Positions 1 through 5,977 of a stretch of 6,350 bases of DNA are shown here, in pieces. Position 1 is the stretch's first letter. Each line of letters opens with the position of its first letter. Origin of the DNA: Treponema sp. Its GTDB lineage: Bacteria > Spirochaetota > Spirochaetia > Treponematales > Breznakiellaceae. The stretch is taken from contig JAISZZ010000093.1 of NCBI GenBank assembly GCA_031284385.1, positions 1 through 6,350 on the forward strand, read 5' to 3'. The position numbers were made by a program, and so were the translations under genes. The notes beneath the pieces are model-generated. The model did no database searches. It saw only the letters and a list, made by a program, of their open reading frames with translations, and was not told the DNA's origin.

Positions 1-108
1 TTCGGAAAGATCAAAGAGAACCGCCGGCTTACGGTACGCTATGAAAAGACTGATATGAACTTCCTCGGATTCATCCTGGTCGCTTTCATTAAAATACTCC
101 TTTGCTAA
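1..108 (+). CDS. C-terminal fragment of an IS5-type DDE transposase (cut by the window edge)
   Basis: Frame 1 is open from the first base to TAA at 106-108 and gives 35 residues. They contain KENRRLTVRYEKTD followed by NFLGFILVAFIKILL. This is the usual tail of IS5/IS427-type transposases: a basic RRL..RYE block, where the E is normally the third catalytic acid's neighbourhood, then NFL and a short hydrophobic helix at the C-terminus. The gene would cut and paste its own element. Only the end is visible, so whether the copy is intact cannot be judged. The stop is followed within about 25 bases by an outward-facing promoter (132-160), so this end of the element may drive the next gene. The family call is from motif memory and is moderately sure. 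Confidence 0.7.
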   Translation, partial: FGKIKENRRLTVRYEKTDMNFLGFILVAFIKILLC

Positions 109-131
109 CAGTGCCTAGGCAATGCGTTACC

Positions 132-160
132 TTGACGGTGCCGCCGTATAAAAATATAAT
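132..160 (+). promoter_or_regulatory. Sigma-70 type promoter for the radical SAM gene
   Basis: TTGACG at 132-137 and TATAAT at 155-160 are separated by exactly 17 bases, a near-perfect vegetative promoter. Transcription would begin near 167 and leave a leader of roughly 115-125 bases before the radical SAM start. The promoter lies just beyond the end of the IS5-type transposase fragment and points away from it, so it may have been brought or created by that insertion. It is the strongest promoter I can see in the window. Confidence 0.75.
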
Positions 161-198
161 AGAATTATTCAAAAACTGAAGTTTCTAATCAACTTCCG
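157..198. repeat. Imperfect palindrome in the radical SAM leader, sharing a motif with 3819-3836
   Basis: The centre is AAACT (173-177), GA, AGTTT (180-184), and pairing continues imperfectly outward, with the ATTATTC side against the TAATCAACTT side. The left arm contains TAATAGAATTATTCAAAA (157-174), which agrees at 16 of 18 positions with TAATAGAGTTGTTCAAAA at 3819-3836. It could be the terminal repeat of the IS remnant to its left, a leader hairpin in the radical SAM transcript, or both. The stem is weak and no T-run follows it. Confidence 0.4.
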
Positions 199-282
199 TT
201 TAAAAGTTGTAAAGAGCGGTTATACGCAGCATTTTGAAGTTCTAAAAACACGATTATACGCGATGGACTGCCGCTAATACAT

Positions 283-287
283 GGAGG
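283..287 (+). promoter_or_regulatory. Ribosome binding site that favours a TTG start at 293
   Basis: GGAGG occurs five bases before TTG at 293-295. The ATG at 281 overlaps this Shine-Dalgarno sequence and has no purine-rich site of its own upstream. The next ATG, at 314, has only AAGG directly against it. The initiation site is therefore more likely TTG 293 than ATG 281. Confidence 0.65.
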
Positions 288-292
288 ATAAT

Positions 293-1333
293 TTGAAAGG
301 TTCTACGGCAAGGATGGGATTGTATATTGAATTATTAGGTAGTTTGAAATTCCCGCAATCAGCGCCAAAAATATTTAATTATATAAAGAACAAGATTCTA
401 AAACCGCTGCCGCTCAATCCCTGTTCGCGTTTTTCTCCTGTGCAAATGTCCCTGTCTATGGTAAACCGCTGTAATTTACGCTGTTCTTACTGTGGAGACG
501 CGCAGGACGGCACATTTGATAACGCGCCCAAAAAAGAATTCACGCTTGAAAAAATACAGCAATTATTTCAAACGCCTTTATGCAAAAATGTAATTTATGT
601 GAATCTGGCCGGCGGCGGCGAGCCGCTGCTTTGCAAAGATATTGTGGAGATTGTGGAATACCTTTCATCGAGAGGTCATCTTACGCTGCTTACAACCAAT
701 GGACTTTTGTTGCCAAAATTCATCGACCGGCTCACCAAAGCGGGACTGACGAAAATCAGTATCTCCATATATCCTACAAATATTGATTTTTTACGCGAAA
801 ATTTGGCGGCGTTGAATAAAATACACAAAATTCAAAATTCCCATGTTATCACGCGCTCGGAACTTGAAAAAACGCCTGACCAGCTTGAGGACTTGGTTGA
901 TTTTGTCTACAAGGCCGGCAGCACCCGCCTGCGTTTATGGAATTGCAGGCCGTTCGGAAAGGAACTGGTTTCTTCTGAAAGTTTTACCAGCGAGCTTCCC
1001 GCGTTTCAGGATTTTTATAAAAGAATATCCCGAAAATATAAATCATTTGTCGATTGGCAGGGGCTGTATACGGCCAGCAATACAAACATAAAAGCAAAAA
1101 AAATATGCAGGGAATTATGGCAGCTTGTTCCAATTGACGGGGGCGGCTGCGTATCGACTTGCTGCGGTTCAGCGGTCAATTTACGCTCAGATTTGAACGC
1201 ATTCACAAACACATCGGAAGAAATATTCAACCATCCGGCAATTGTCAGCCTTAGGAAAAAATTTATCGAGCCTGATGCGGAACTGCCTGATATGTGTAAA
1301 TACTGTAATCTCCTCGAAGATCCGCCAATGTAA
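293..1333 (+). CDS. Radical SAM protein with C-terminal SPASM-like cysteine cluster
   Basis: The protein is about 346 residues from TTG 293, or 350 from ATG 281, in frame. Numbered from TTG, CNLRCSYC gives the CxxxCxxC motif (C60, C64, C67) that binds the [4Fe-4S] cluster which reductively cleaves S-adenosylmethionine. GGGEP at 107-111 is the SAM amino-group motif. LTTNGLLLPKF (about 131-142) fits the core barrel. Towards the C-terminus C272, C286, C290, C291 and a CxxC pair (C335, C338) look like a SPASM or twitch auxiliary cluster. SPASM proteins commonly modify peptides or protein residues, but others act on small molecules, so the substrate is open. The first 50 residues are not recognised. 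It is cytoplasmic, with no signal peptide. It stands alone on its strand, is probably driven by the promoter at 132-160, and converges on the HD gene. No precursor peptide gene is visible nearby. Confidence 0.9.
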   Translation: MKGSTARMGLYIELLGSLKFPQSAPKIFNYIKNKILKPLPLNPCSRFSPVQMSLSMVNRCNLRCSYCGDAQDGTFDNAPKKEFTLEKIQQLFQTPLCKNVIYVNLAGGGEPLLCKDIVEIVEYLSSRGHLTLLTTNGLLLPKFIDRLTKAGLTKISISIYPTNIDFLRENLAALNKIHKIQNSHVITRSELEKTPDQLEDLVDFVYKAGSTRLRLWNCRPFGKELVSSESFTSELPAFQDFYKRISRKYKSFVDWQGLYTASNTNIKAKKICRELWQLVPIDGGGCVSTCCGSAVNLRSDLNAFTNTSEEIFNHPAIVSLRKKFIEPDAELPDMCKYCNLLEDPPM

Positions 1334-1404
1334 CCCCGCTCTCCTCTATTCACGGCTTCTGCGCCGCGCGTGTTTTTCATCAATTTTTTTGAGGTGTGTG
1401 TGTT

Positions 1405-1417
1405 GGGGGGGGGGGGG
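1405..1417. repeat. G13 homopolymer tract
   Basis: Thirteen consecutive G residues follow a short TG repeat (about 1394-1404) on the plus strand. The tract directly abuts the stop codon of the HD gene, so on the minus strand the HD mRNA would read TGA and then C13. It is outside both flanking reading frames. Length change here would alter the 3' untranslated region, not a protein. A second, similar tract lies at 5254-5267. Confidence 0.95.
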
Positions 1418-2695
1418 TCAGCCGCCCGCTATGGAATCGAAAACATCATGAAGAGCTTTTTTCAAAAGCTCTTCATGTCCGCTGTAGACATCGCCGTCAA
1501 TAAAAACACGCGCTATACGAAGGCTTTTTATGCAGGCTTCCGCCATATTACCGGAAAAAAAACTTGTACTTTTGTCAAACTGGCAGTCCTCGCCGCGTAT
1601 GAACAAATCAGTTTCAAACGAAAACGGTTCCGGTATATCAATGATGAGACTATTCCCCTCAATATCGATTCCGGTTTCGGAAGAAAGCGCGGCGGCTAGA
1701 TTATTTTCGTAGCGCGGGCGGTTCATTATATCGCTGAAATCTTTTCGCTCCCCGCCGCCAAACGGAAATTCCGCCGCGAGTGAAAAAAATTGCCCCCGGT
1801 ATGCCATCAATCCATGGTTGAACAACGGATGCTCCCGCGCCCTCATCATGCCAAAAAGTTCCGCGTCTGTAAGATTGTACAGATCTTGTGCCTGCAAAAT
1901 ATTATCCATTAGGCCGGCGAGCAGGGATTTTTTTACCATGGCGGTCGCGCACCGTACAGAATGATGCCAGTAAACAGTGCTGTACATCATATATTTTGAA
2001 AAAAGTATCGACTCTACGCTTGTAATGCCGCGCGCACCGACATCCACCCCCCTCTCAGGGTGGGGATACAGCATGGAAAATATAAAATCTATATCCTGAG
2101 CGCCGTAAGGAACGCCGCAGTAACGGGCATCGCGGTTCAAATAATCAAGTTTATCAGGGTCAAGGCATCCGGAAAGCAGTTTCCGGTAAAAAAGTATCTC
2201 GGCATCCCCCTTAGCATCGATGCTACAGTCAACAATGGCGGCGGTTATTTCAGGGTCGCCGCCCGCATGGGCGATTAAAGAATTTACCGGACTGGATCTG
2301 ATAAGTATTCCCGACAATTTTTCATGCGGATCGAGCGGTAGTTCTTTCAACGAATGTGCATACGGAAAATGGCCGGCATCATGCAGTAAAGCGGCGCAAA
2401 GCATGGAACGTATCCCGCAATACGAAAGCCATTCAGACGCGCCCCTCTCGCAAAGCACCGAAAGCATACGCCGCGTAAGGTGGTACACGCCGAGCGAGTG
2501 CGCCGCCCTTGTATGCGTCGCGCCTGGGTAACAAAAATTTGCCGGCCCAAGCTGGGCTATCCTATGCAGCCGGATGAACACGCTGGAATATGTAAGTTTT
2601 TCCAACTCCGGCGTTAAATAGATATGCCCCCACAATGCGTCCCGAACCGGCTCCGTAAAACCGTTACGCAACGCGGCTGCAGCACAGTTTTTCAT
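1418..2695 (-). CDS. HD-domain phosphohydrolase (COG1078/dGTPase-like type)
   Basis: The protein has 425 residues, about normal for this family. The N-terminal part matches the family layout: EPVRDALWGHIYLTP (15-29), then FIRLHRIAQLGPANFCYPGA (40-59). The metal site follows: H66 in AHSLGV, the HD pair H105-D106 in LLHDAGH, H114, and the DPDKLDYLNRDA block (179-190), which supplies the last aspartate. These proteins bind divalent metal and hydrolyse phosphate esters. Relatives act on dNTPs or other nucleotides, but the substrate of this one cannot be read from the sequence. No membrane segment is evident, so it is probably cytoplasmic. Its ATG overlaps the stop of the upstream propeller gene in ATGA (2692-2695), and there is no clear Shine-Dalgarno site, so translation is probably coupled. 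The 3' end holds a perfect hairpin (1447-1477), and the stop touches a G13/C13 tract. Confidence 0.88.
   Translation of the reverse strand: MKNCAAAALRNGFTEPVRDALWGHIYLTPELEKLTYSSVFIRLHRIAQLGPANFCYPGATHTRAAHSLGVYHLTRRMLSVLCERGASEWLSYCGIRSMLCAALLHDAGHFPYAHSLKELPLDPHEKLSGILIRSSPVNSLIAHAGGDPEITAAIVDCSIDAKGDAEILFYRKLLSGCLDPDKLDYLNRDARYCGVPYGAQDIDFIFSMLYPHPERGVDVGARGITSVESILFSKYMMYSTVYWHHSVRCATAMVKKSLLAGLMDNILQAQDLYNLTDAELFGMMRAREHPLFNHGLMAYRGQFFSLAAEFPFGGGERKDFSDIMNRPRYENNLAAALSSETGIDIEGNSLIIDIPEPFSFETDLFIRGEDCQFDKSTSFFSGNMAEACIKSLRIARVFIDGDVYSGHEELLKKALHDVFDSIAGG
1447..1477. repeat. Perfect 14-bp inverted repeat inside the 3' end of the HD gene
   Basis: CATGAAGAGCTTTT at 1447-1460 and AAAAGCTCTTCATG at 1464-1477 are exact reverse complements with a three-base loop. 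The structure encodes HEELLKKALH near the C-terminus and ends 27 bases before the HD stop codon. No T-run follows it on either strand, so it is not a standard terminator. It could protect the mRNA 3' end, pause transcription between the convergent genes, or simply reflect codon choice in a Leu/Lys-rich helix. The exact pairing makes chance less attractive. Confidence 0.9.
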
Positions 2696-3786
2696 TTTTT
2701 TTCTACCGAAAACGACGCGAGCGTTGTCTTGCCGCCCACAAACAAGTTATTGTCTTTTCTGGTCAAAAAACCACTTTCACTGTTGAACGGAGCTTCAATT
2801 ATCACTGTATCGGGAAATTTAACCGCCATCAGATTTTTTTTATACCCGCCGTCTATTGATGTTATTAAAAACAATATTTCGGAATCACCACTGTCGTCAA
2901 GCGCCGTAATTTCTCCATCTAACGGTATTTTATAACTTATGCGCGATTTTATATCGTAAATCCCCAATCCGGATTCTCTTTCAAAAACTATTTTATTATC
3001 ATTATCAACGAATTCGACATAAACATTACGCCTTAAACCTTCTTCCAAAAATTCATGGAATGTTATGCGCCACGTTACGCCGAATTGTTCAATCAATACA
3101 AAACGCTGTTTGTCCAGTCCGGAAACAACGGCTATTTTTTTCCCATCTTTTGACAAAGCGCATCCGTAAACGGCCGCTATGCGCGATCCCGAAGGCTCGG
3201 AAAAAAATACGCGCCGTCCATCACTGTCTATCAATTCTATCGTGCCGTCCAAAGTTCCGGCTAAAAGAAAACCGGCTGCTGCATCAACGCAGGTTAAAGG
3301 AGATGCAAAATCGTACGTCCACTCAATATTCACCGTTTCAGGTGATTGACTGGAAGGCGTACTTAAAAGTGAAATCGAATTTTGTTCGGCACCCATAATA
3401 AAACTTTTTGAATCTAAAAAAAACGGATAACCGTATCCATCTTCAATGCTGAAAACTTTTTCGTTATAAGGGTTATTCACTACGATAGTTTCATCACGCG
3501 CCCCATATTCCGACCAATAATAATCCGATAAAGAAATATACGACTTTTTAAGTTTATTGACGCTAAAACGCCCATCCATCGCCACATATCCGAAATACGC
3601 GCCCAATTCAAAAGGTATGGTTTTTTCATCTTTACTAAGCTGTTCATCGTAGTTAGTTTCGACAGATTTTATCCACCGCGAAACCAGCACGGTTTCTTCA
3701 GCTACCGGAGCCGCCGCAATAAACGCATACAAGAGCAATACAAAAACTGATATTATGATAACATATTTTTTTTTTAACGGGTTCAT
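2692..3786 (-). CDS. Membrane-anchored beta-propeller-like protein, function unknown
   Basis: The protein has 364 residues. It starts MNPLKKKYV, with a positively charged N-terminus and one hydrophobic segment at about residues 8-26. That segment is either a signal anchor or an uncleaved signal peptide, so the rest should lie outside the cytoplasmic membrane; I see no lipobox cysteine. From about residue 90 on, short beta-strand-like repeats recur, for example AAAGFLLAGTLDGTIELIDS, then GCALSKDGKKIAVVSG, then GLGIYDIKS. These resemble WD40/PQQ-like propeller blades with an x-DG-x turn, but I do not recognise a named family. AGGA about eight bases before the ATG is a plausible ribosome site. 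It is the first gene of a two-gene operon with the HD hydrolase and may sense or scaffold for it; that link is inference from the 4-base overlap. Confidence 0.82.
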   Translation of the reverse strand: MNPLKKKYVIIISVFVLLLYAFIAAAPVAEETVLVSRWIKSVETNYDEQLSKDEKTIPFELGAYFGYVAMDGRFSVNKLKKSYISLSDYYWSEYGARDETIVVNNPYNEKVFSIEDGYGYPFFLDSKSFIMGAEQNSISLLSTPSSQSPETVNIEWTYDFASPLTCVDAAAGFLLAGTLDGTIELIDSDGRRVFFSEPSGSRIAAVYGCALSKDGKKIAVVSGLDKQRFVLIEQFGVTWRITFHEFLEEGLRRNVYVEFVDNDNKIVFERESGLGIYDIKSRISYKIPLDGEITALDDSGDSEILFLITSIDGGYKKNLMAVKFPDTVIIEAPFNSESGFLTRKDNNLFVGGKTTLASFSVEKK

Positions 3787-3956
3787 TGCTTTATCCTACA
3801 AATTTTCAGTAACAATGTTAATAGAGTTGTTCAAAAGTTTCCGCGCTTGAGCAAGTCCAATGCCATTATATCACTTTTCAATTACTTTTTGAAATGTCTC
3901 ATCACCATAGGCCGTTTACATATTTCCGCGTATGCACGGTAGTAACGCGGAAAATC
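3787..3956. other. Divergent intergenic region between the propeller gene and the MFS gene
   Basis: This spacer should hold the promoters of both divergent genes, but I cannot identify a convincing -35/-10 pair for either. It contains the repeat at 3819-3854. The stretch 3894-3956 is open in the MFS frame, but its predicted residues (21 aa, with three consecutive histidines near the start) do not look like the start of a transporter and lack a ribosome site. Confidence 0.5.
3819..3854. repeat. Intergenic repeat with TTGTTCAA/TTGAGCAA inverted arms
   Basis: TAATAGAGTTGTTCAAAA (3819-3836) is a near copy of 157-174. Within it TTGTTCAA (3828-3835) pairs with TTGAGCAA (3847-3854) with one G-T wobble. 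A shorter related string, TTGTTCAAGAATCCGC, starts at 5216 just after the MFS stop and resembles TTGTTCAAAAGTTTCCGC at 3828-3845. The three occurrences are all intergenic and could be remnants of one mobile-element end or one small dispersed repeat. Confidence 0.4.
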
Positions 3957-5210
3957 ATGGTATTTTATTTTTGGATGGGATATACTTGGGATACCGTGTA
4001 TTGGGGATTGGCATTTATAGGCACATTTTTACTATATGGCGTTCTTTCGCCGTATATTTCCATATTGATCCGTGATTATGGGTACAGTCATTCAGTTTTA
4101 GGCATCCTGCTCGCGCTTTGCGAAGCGGCGGCCATAGGCAGTCCTTTTGTGATGAGTTTTTTTGCGGATCGTTTCAGATGTTACCGGCCTGTCATGCTCA
4201 CTTCGTTATTTATAACACTTTTTTGCGGCATAATCCTGTTCGTATCAAAGAATTTACTGATTTGCGCGGTTATTTTGCCGTTTTTATCATTCGGTTACCG
4301 TGCGGTTCAGCCTTTGACAGACGCAATCAGCACAATACAGCTCGGAAAAGATGGCAATTATGGCAAATACCGCGCCGTAGGCTCGATAACATTCTTCATT
4401 GCGGTAGTTTTTCTTCAGTATACACCGGTTGTTCCTCCAAATTCATCCTCAAACATAGCTTTTTGGGTCATAGTTGGCGCCGCCATTTCTATTATTTTGA
4501 TGATGATTATCCCGAAACACTACTTCATAAACAATGATATGCAAGCGACTGCCGCGACCGGCACTGCTTGCGACACTAAAATTACCCGCCATTCTCGCGT
4601 AAAAATTGCGGTACAACGCCATGGCGCGACACACAAACTGTTATCCCCGCTTTTTATAATAGGATTTTCCATCATATTTTTTAACCGCCTTGCCATGTCT
4701 CCGGTAAACAGTTTTATGTCATTGTATGTCGTTGAATACCTTAAATGGGATGCAGTCGGCCTCATGTGGGCTCTGTCCAGCGGCTCGGAAATCGCGTTTA
4801 TATTTTTATCCAAGCGCTTGATTCGCCGTTTCAAAGCTATGCCTTTAATGGCATTTGCCACGGCTGCGATTCTGGCGCGCTACGCCATTATACTACTGTT
4901 CCCGTCAAAAACCGGAATTGTTCTATCCCAGCTAACTCATTCCGTATGTTTCGGCATATTCCACCCCGCCGCCGTCTCGTTTATCGCGAGCTGCGTTCCA
5001 CCAGCGCAACGGGCTTTGGGGATGTCGCTATACCTTTCGCTCGGTACGGGTGTGCCGACCCTGCTAGGCAACTTCGCCGGCGGTTTCATAGTTGAGTATC
5101 TGGGTTATCCCGAACTATTCATGCTTTTTTCGATATTCGCGATACTCGGTTTGGTGATATATTTCATAACACAAAAACACACGCTGCGACTTTCAACAGA
5201 AAACACATAG
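3957..5210 (+). CDS. MFS transporter, MFS_1_like/HcaT-LacY-like branch
   Basis: From ATG 3957 the protein has 417 residues, typical for a 12-helix major facilitator; an in-frame ATG at 3894 would add 21 polar residues. GGA lies six bases before 3957, a weak ribosome site, while nothing usable precedes 3894; ATG 3975 is a further option. Numbered from 3957, helix 1 is followed by the loop 2-3 signature ADRF (70-73, Asp-Arg). LTDAISTIQL at about 120-129 and YGKYRAVGS (135-143) match the PPP-type/HcaT and sugar-symporter-like group. A hydrophilic loop at about 190-228 divides the two six-helix halves. The late segment SLYLSLGTG..GGFIVEYLG also fits that group. It should move a small solute across the inner membrane, probably with protons; the substrate cannot be inferred. 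It is transcribed alone, divergent from the propeller/HD operon. Confidence 0.88.
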   Translation: MVFYFWMGYTWDTVYWGLAFIGTFLLYGVLSPYISILIRDYGYSHSVLGILLALCEAAAIGSPFVMSFFADRFRCYRPVMLTSLFITLFCGIILFVSKNLLICAVILPFLSFGYRAVQPLTDAISTIQLGKDGNYGKYRAVGSITFFIAVVFLQYTPVVPPNSSSNIAFWVIVGAAISIILMMIIPKHYFINNDMQATAATGTACDTKITRHSRVKIAVQRHGATHKLLSPLFIIGFSIIFFNRLAMSPVNSFMSLYVVEYLKWDAVGLMWALSSGSEIAFIFLSKRLIRRFKAMPLMAFATAAILARYAIILLFPSKTGIVLSQLTHSVCFGIFHPAAVSFIASCVPPAQRALGMSLYLSLGTGVPTLLGNFAGGFIVEYLGYPELFMLFSIFAILGLVIYFITQKHTLRLSTENT

Positions 5211-5236
5211 GGCATTGTTCAAGAATCCGCATTGCC
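5211..5236 (+). other. Weak stem-loop immediately after the MFS stop
   Basis: GGCATTG (5211-5217) can pair with CATTGCC (5230-5236) with one T-T mismatch, starting at the base after the stop codon. An A-rich rather than T-rich stretch follows, so it is at best an atypical transcript end. The loop contains the TTCAAGAATCC part of the intergenic TTGTTCAA repeat. Confidence 0.25.
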
Positions 5237-5253
5237 TAAAAATAAAACCATGA

Positions 5254-5267
5254 GGGGGGGGGGGGGG
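5254..5267. repeat. G14 homopolymer tract
   Basis: Fourteen consecutive G residues begin 43 bases after the MFS stop. An ATG at 5250-5252 sits directly before the tract and would read through it into a frame that ends after fewer than 30 codons. Slippage could change that tiny frame, but nothing suggests it is a gene. Orientation and surroundings match the G13 tract at 1405-1417: plus-strand G, at a gene's 3' border. Confidence 0.95.
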
Positions 5268-5356
5268 ACGTTTTCCATACGCATTGCTGCACATAGCCGC
5301 CTTTTCGTCCGTCCCCCCTGCGCTCCATAACCGCCTATCTGTGGCAAAATATACGC

Positions 5357-5375
5357 GTAGCGGTTATTACGCTAC
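5357..5375. repeat. Small perfect hairpin GTAGCG/CGCTAC
   Basis: GTAGCG (5357-5362) and CGCTAC (5370-5375) are exact reverse complements with a seven-base loop. A C-run follows on the plus strand, and there is no T-run on either side. The surrounding 5268-5404 contains no reading frame I can support, and no gene fragment is recognisable there. Confidence 0.5.
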
Positions 5376-5404
5376 CCCCCAAATCCGTTGCAACCCCGAA
5401 ATAT

Positions 5405-5444
5405 GTCCGCGAATTACGCGAATTGACGCGAATAATTAGCGGAC
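5405..5444. repeat. Palindromic element with iterated CGCGAATTA units, next to the transposase end
   Basis: The arms GTCCGCGAATTA (5405-5416) and TAATTAGCGGAC (5433-5444) are reverse complements with one mismatch. Inside and across the arms the unit CGCGAATTA recurs three times, starting at 5408, 5417 and 5427, a period of 9-10 bases or about one helical turn. It ends two bases before the last in-frame stop of the transposase remnant. It may be a terminal structure of that element or a dispersed intergenic palindrome; a related element lies at 6283-6338. Confidence 0.7.
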
Positions 5445-5728
5445 GCTTATCCGGCGCTTGACTCATCTTTCCAGTTTCGCAGTAAGACACTTAGAAAAAG
5501 TAACTTTAACCTTGTGGACAGCGAAGAGCTGGTCAGGACTTTATCATAACGCTTGAGGATTTTAGAGCCGGCTTTGGTTTTGCTGATAAGCTTCTTGTTG
5601 GGGATGAATAAGTTTGCGAGGGGGCACAGGAAGCGGTAGACGCGATTAAGGGTGTCAAGTTAGTCCTGTGTGTCGCAGCGCCAGCAGCCGGCATAGGTTC
5701 TTACGAAGGCGTTATTTTTTGTTCGGCT

Positions 5729-5744
5729 CGGACTGGAAGTCCGC
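5729..5744. repeat. Short palindromic insert, copy 1 (within the catalytic-Glu block of the transposase)
   Basis: CGGACT GGA AGTCCG at 5729-5743 is a perfect palindrome with a three-base loop. Removing the 16 bases 5729-5744 on paper changes the minus-strand reading from NDNC-LRTSSPSR to NDNC-LAEQK, which is the expected catalytic Glu block. The following A-run appears one base short of the functional frame. The element therefore looks like an insertion into a once-intact codon series. Confidence 0.6.
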
Positions 5745-5828
5745 AAGCAGTTATCGTTTTTGTGGCAGGGACGGCTGCGGGAAAGGTTGAGGGTTTTTAC
5801 AGTGTCCCACCAGTTGACGCAGTGATGC

Positions 5829-5843
5829 CGGACTAAAGTCCGC
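5829..5843. repeat. Short palindromic insert, copy 2 (after the first catalytic Asp block)
   Basis: CGGACT AA AGTCCG at 5829-5842 is a perfect palindrome, equal to copy 1 except for the loop. It lies between QTDT and HHC, where the family normally reads TDTVHHC, and it creates the in-frame stop of the N-terminal frame. On the minus strand both copies begin GCGGACTT and end AGTCCG. Removing 15 bases leaves the frame one base short, so a neighbouring base was also lost. Confidence 0.6.
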
Positions 5844-5977
5844 CTGTATCGGTCTGGCAAAATCCGGGGGTAGAAGGGACACGGACGGCGTACTTCCGGT
5901 TATAGCCTGTGAGCCTGACATACTGATCCAGAATTAAGGCTTTTTCCTTCTTGCCTGCCTTGTGGTACTCCCCTCTA

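Noticed and set aside
263..277. Four-codon leader frame ATG GAC TGC CGC TAA before the radical SAM gene, and a repeated GRTTATACGC at 218-227 and 252-261
   Set aside because: The frame is too short to call. The repeated 10-mer is a possible operator pair, but nothing else supports it.
1015..1383. Minus-strand frame of 122 codons inside the radical SAM gene
   Set aside because: It lies antisense to a gene with clear motifs, and its sequence shows no domain or credible start.
1352..1390. Possible terminator after the radical SAM gene: CACG..CGTG followed by T-runs
   Set aside because: Only four outer pairs form and the interior does not continue the stem, so the T-runs alone do not support a terminator call.
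3894..3956. N-terminal 21 residues of the MFS frame as true coding sequence
   Set aside because: There is no ribosome site before 3894, and the residues are polar and unlike a transporter start. ATG 3957 or 3975 fits the first helix better, though 3894 is not excluded.
5250..5330. Short frame starting ATG directly before the G14 tract, a possible phase-variable gene
   Set aside because: It ends within about 27 codons at the present tract length, has no ribosome site, and other tract lengths did not suggest a recognisable protein.
5405..5444. CRISPR-like array from the repeated CGCGAATTA units
   Set aside because: The units are only 9-10 bases apart with no spacers, and no cas gene is present.
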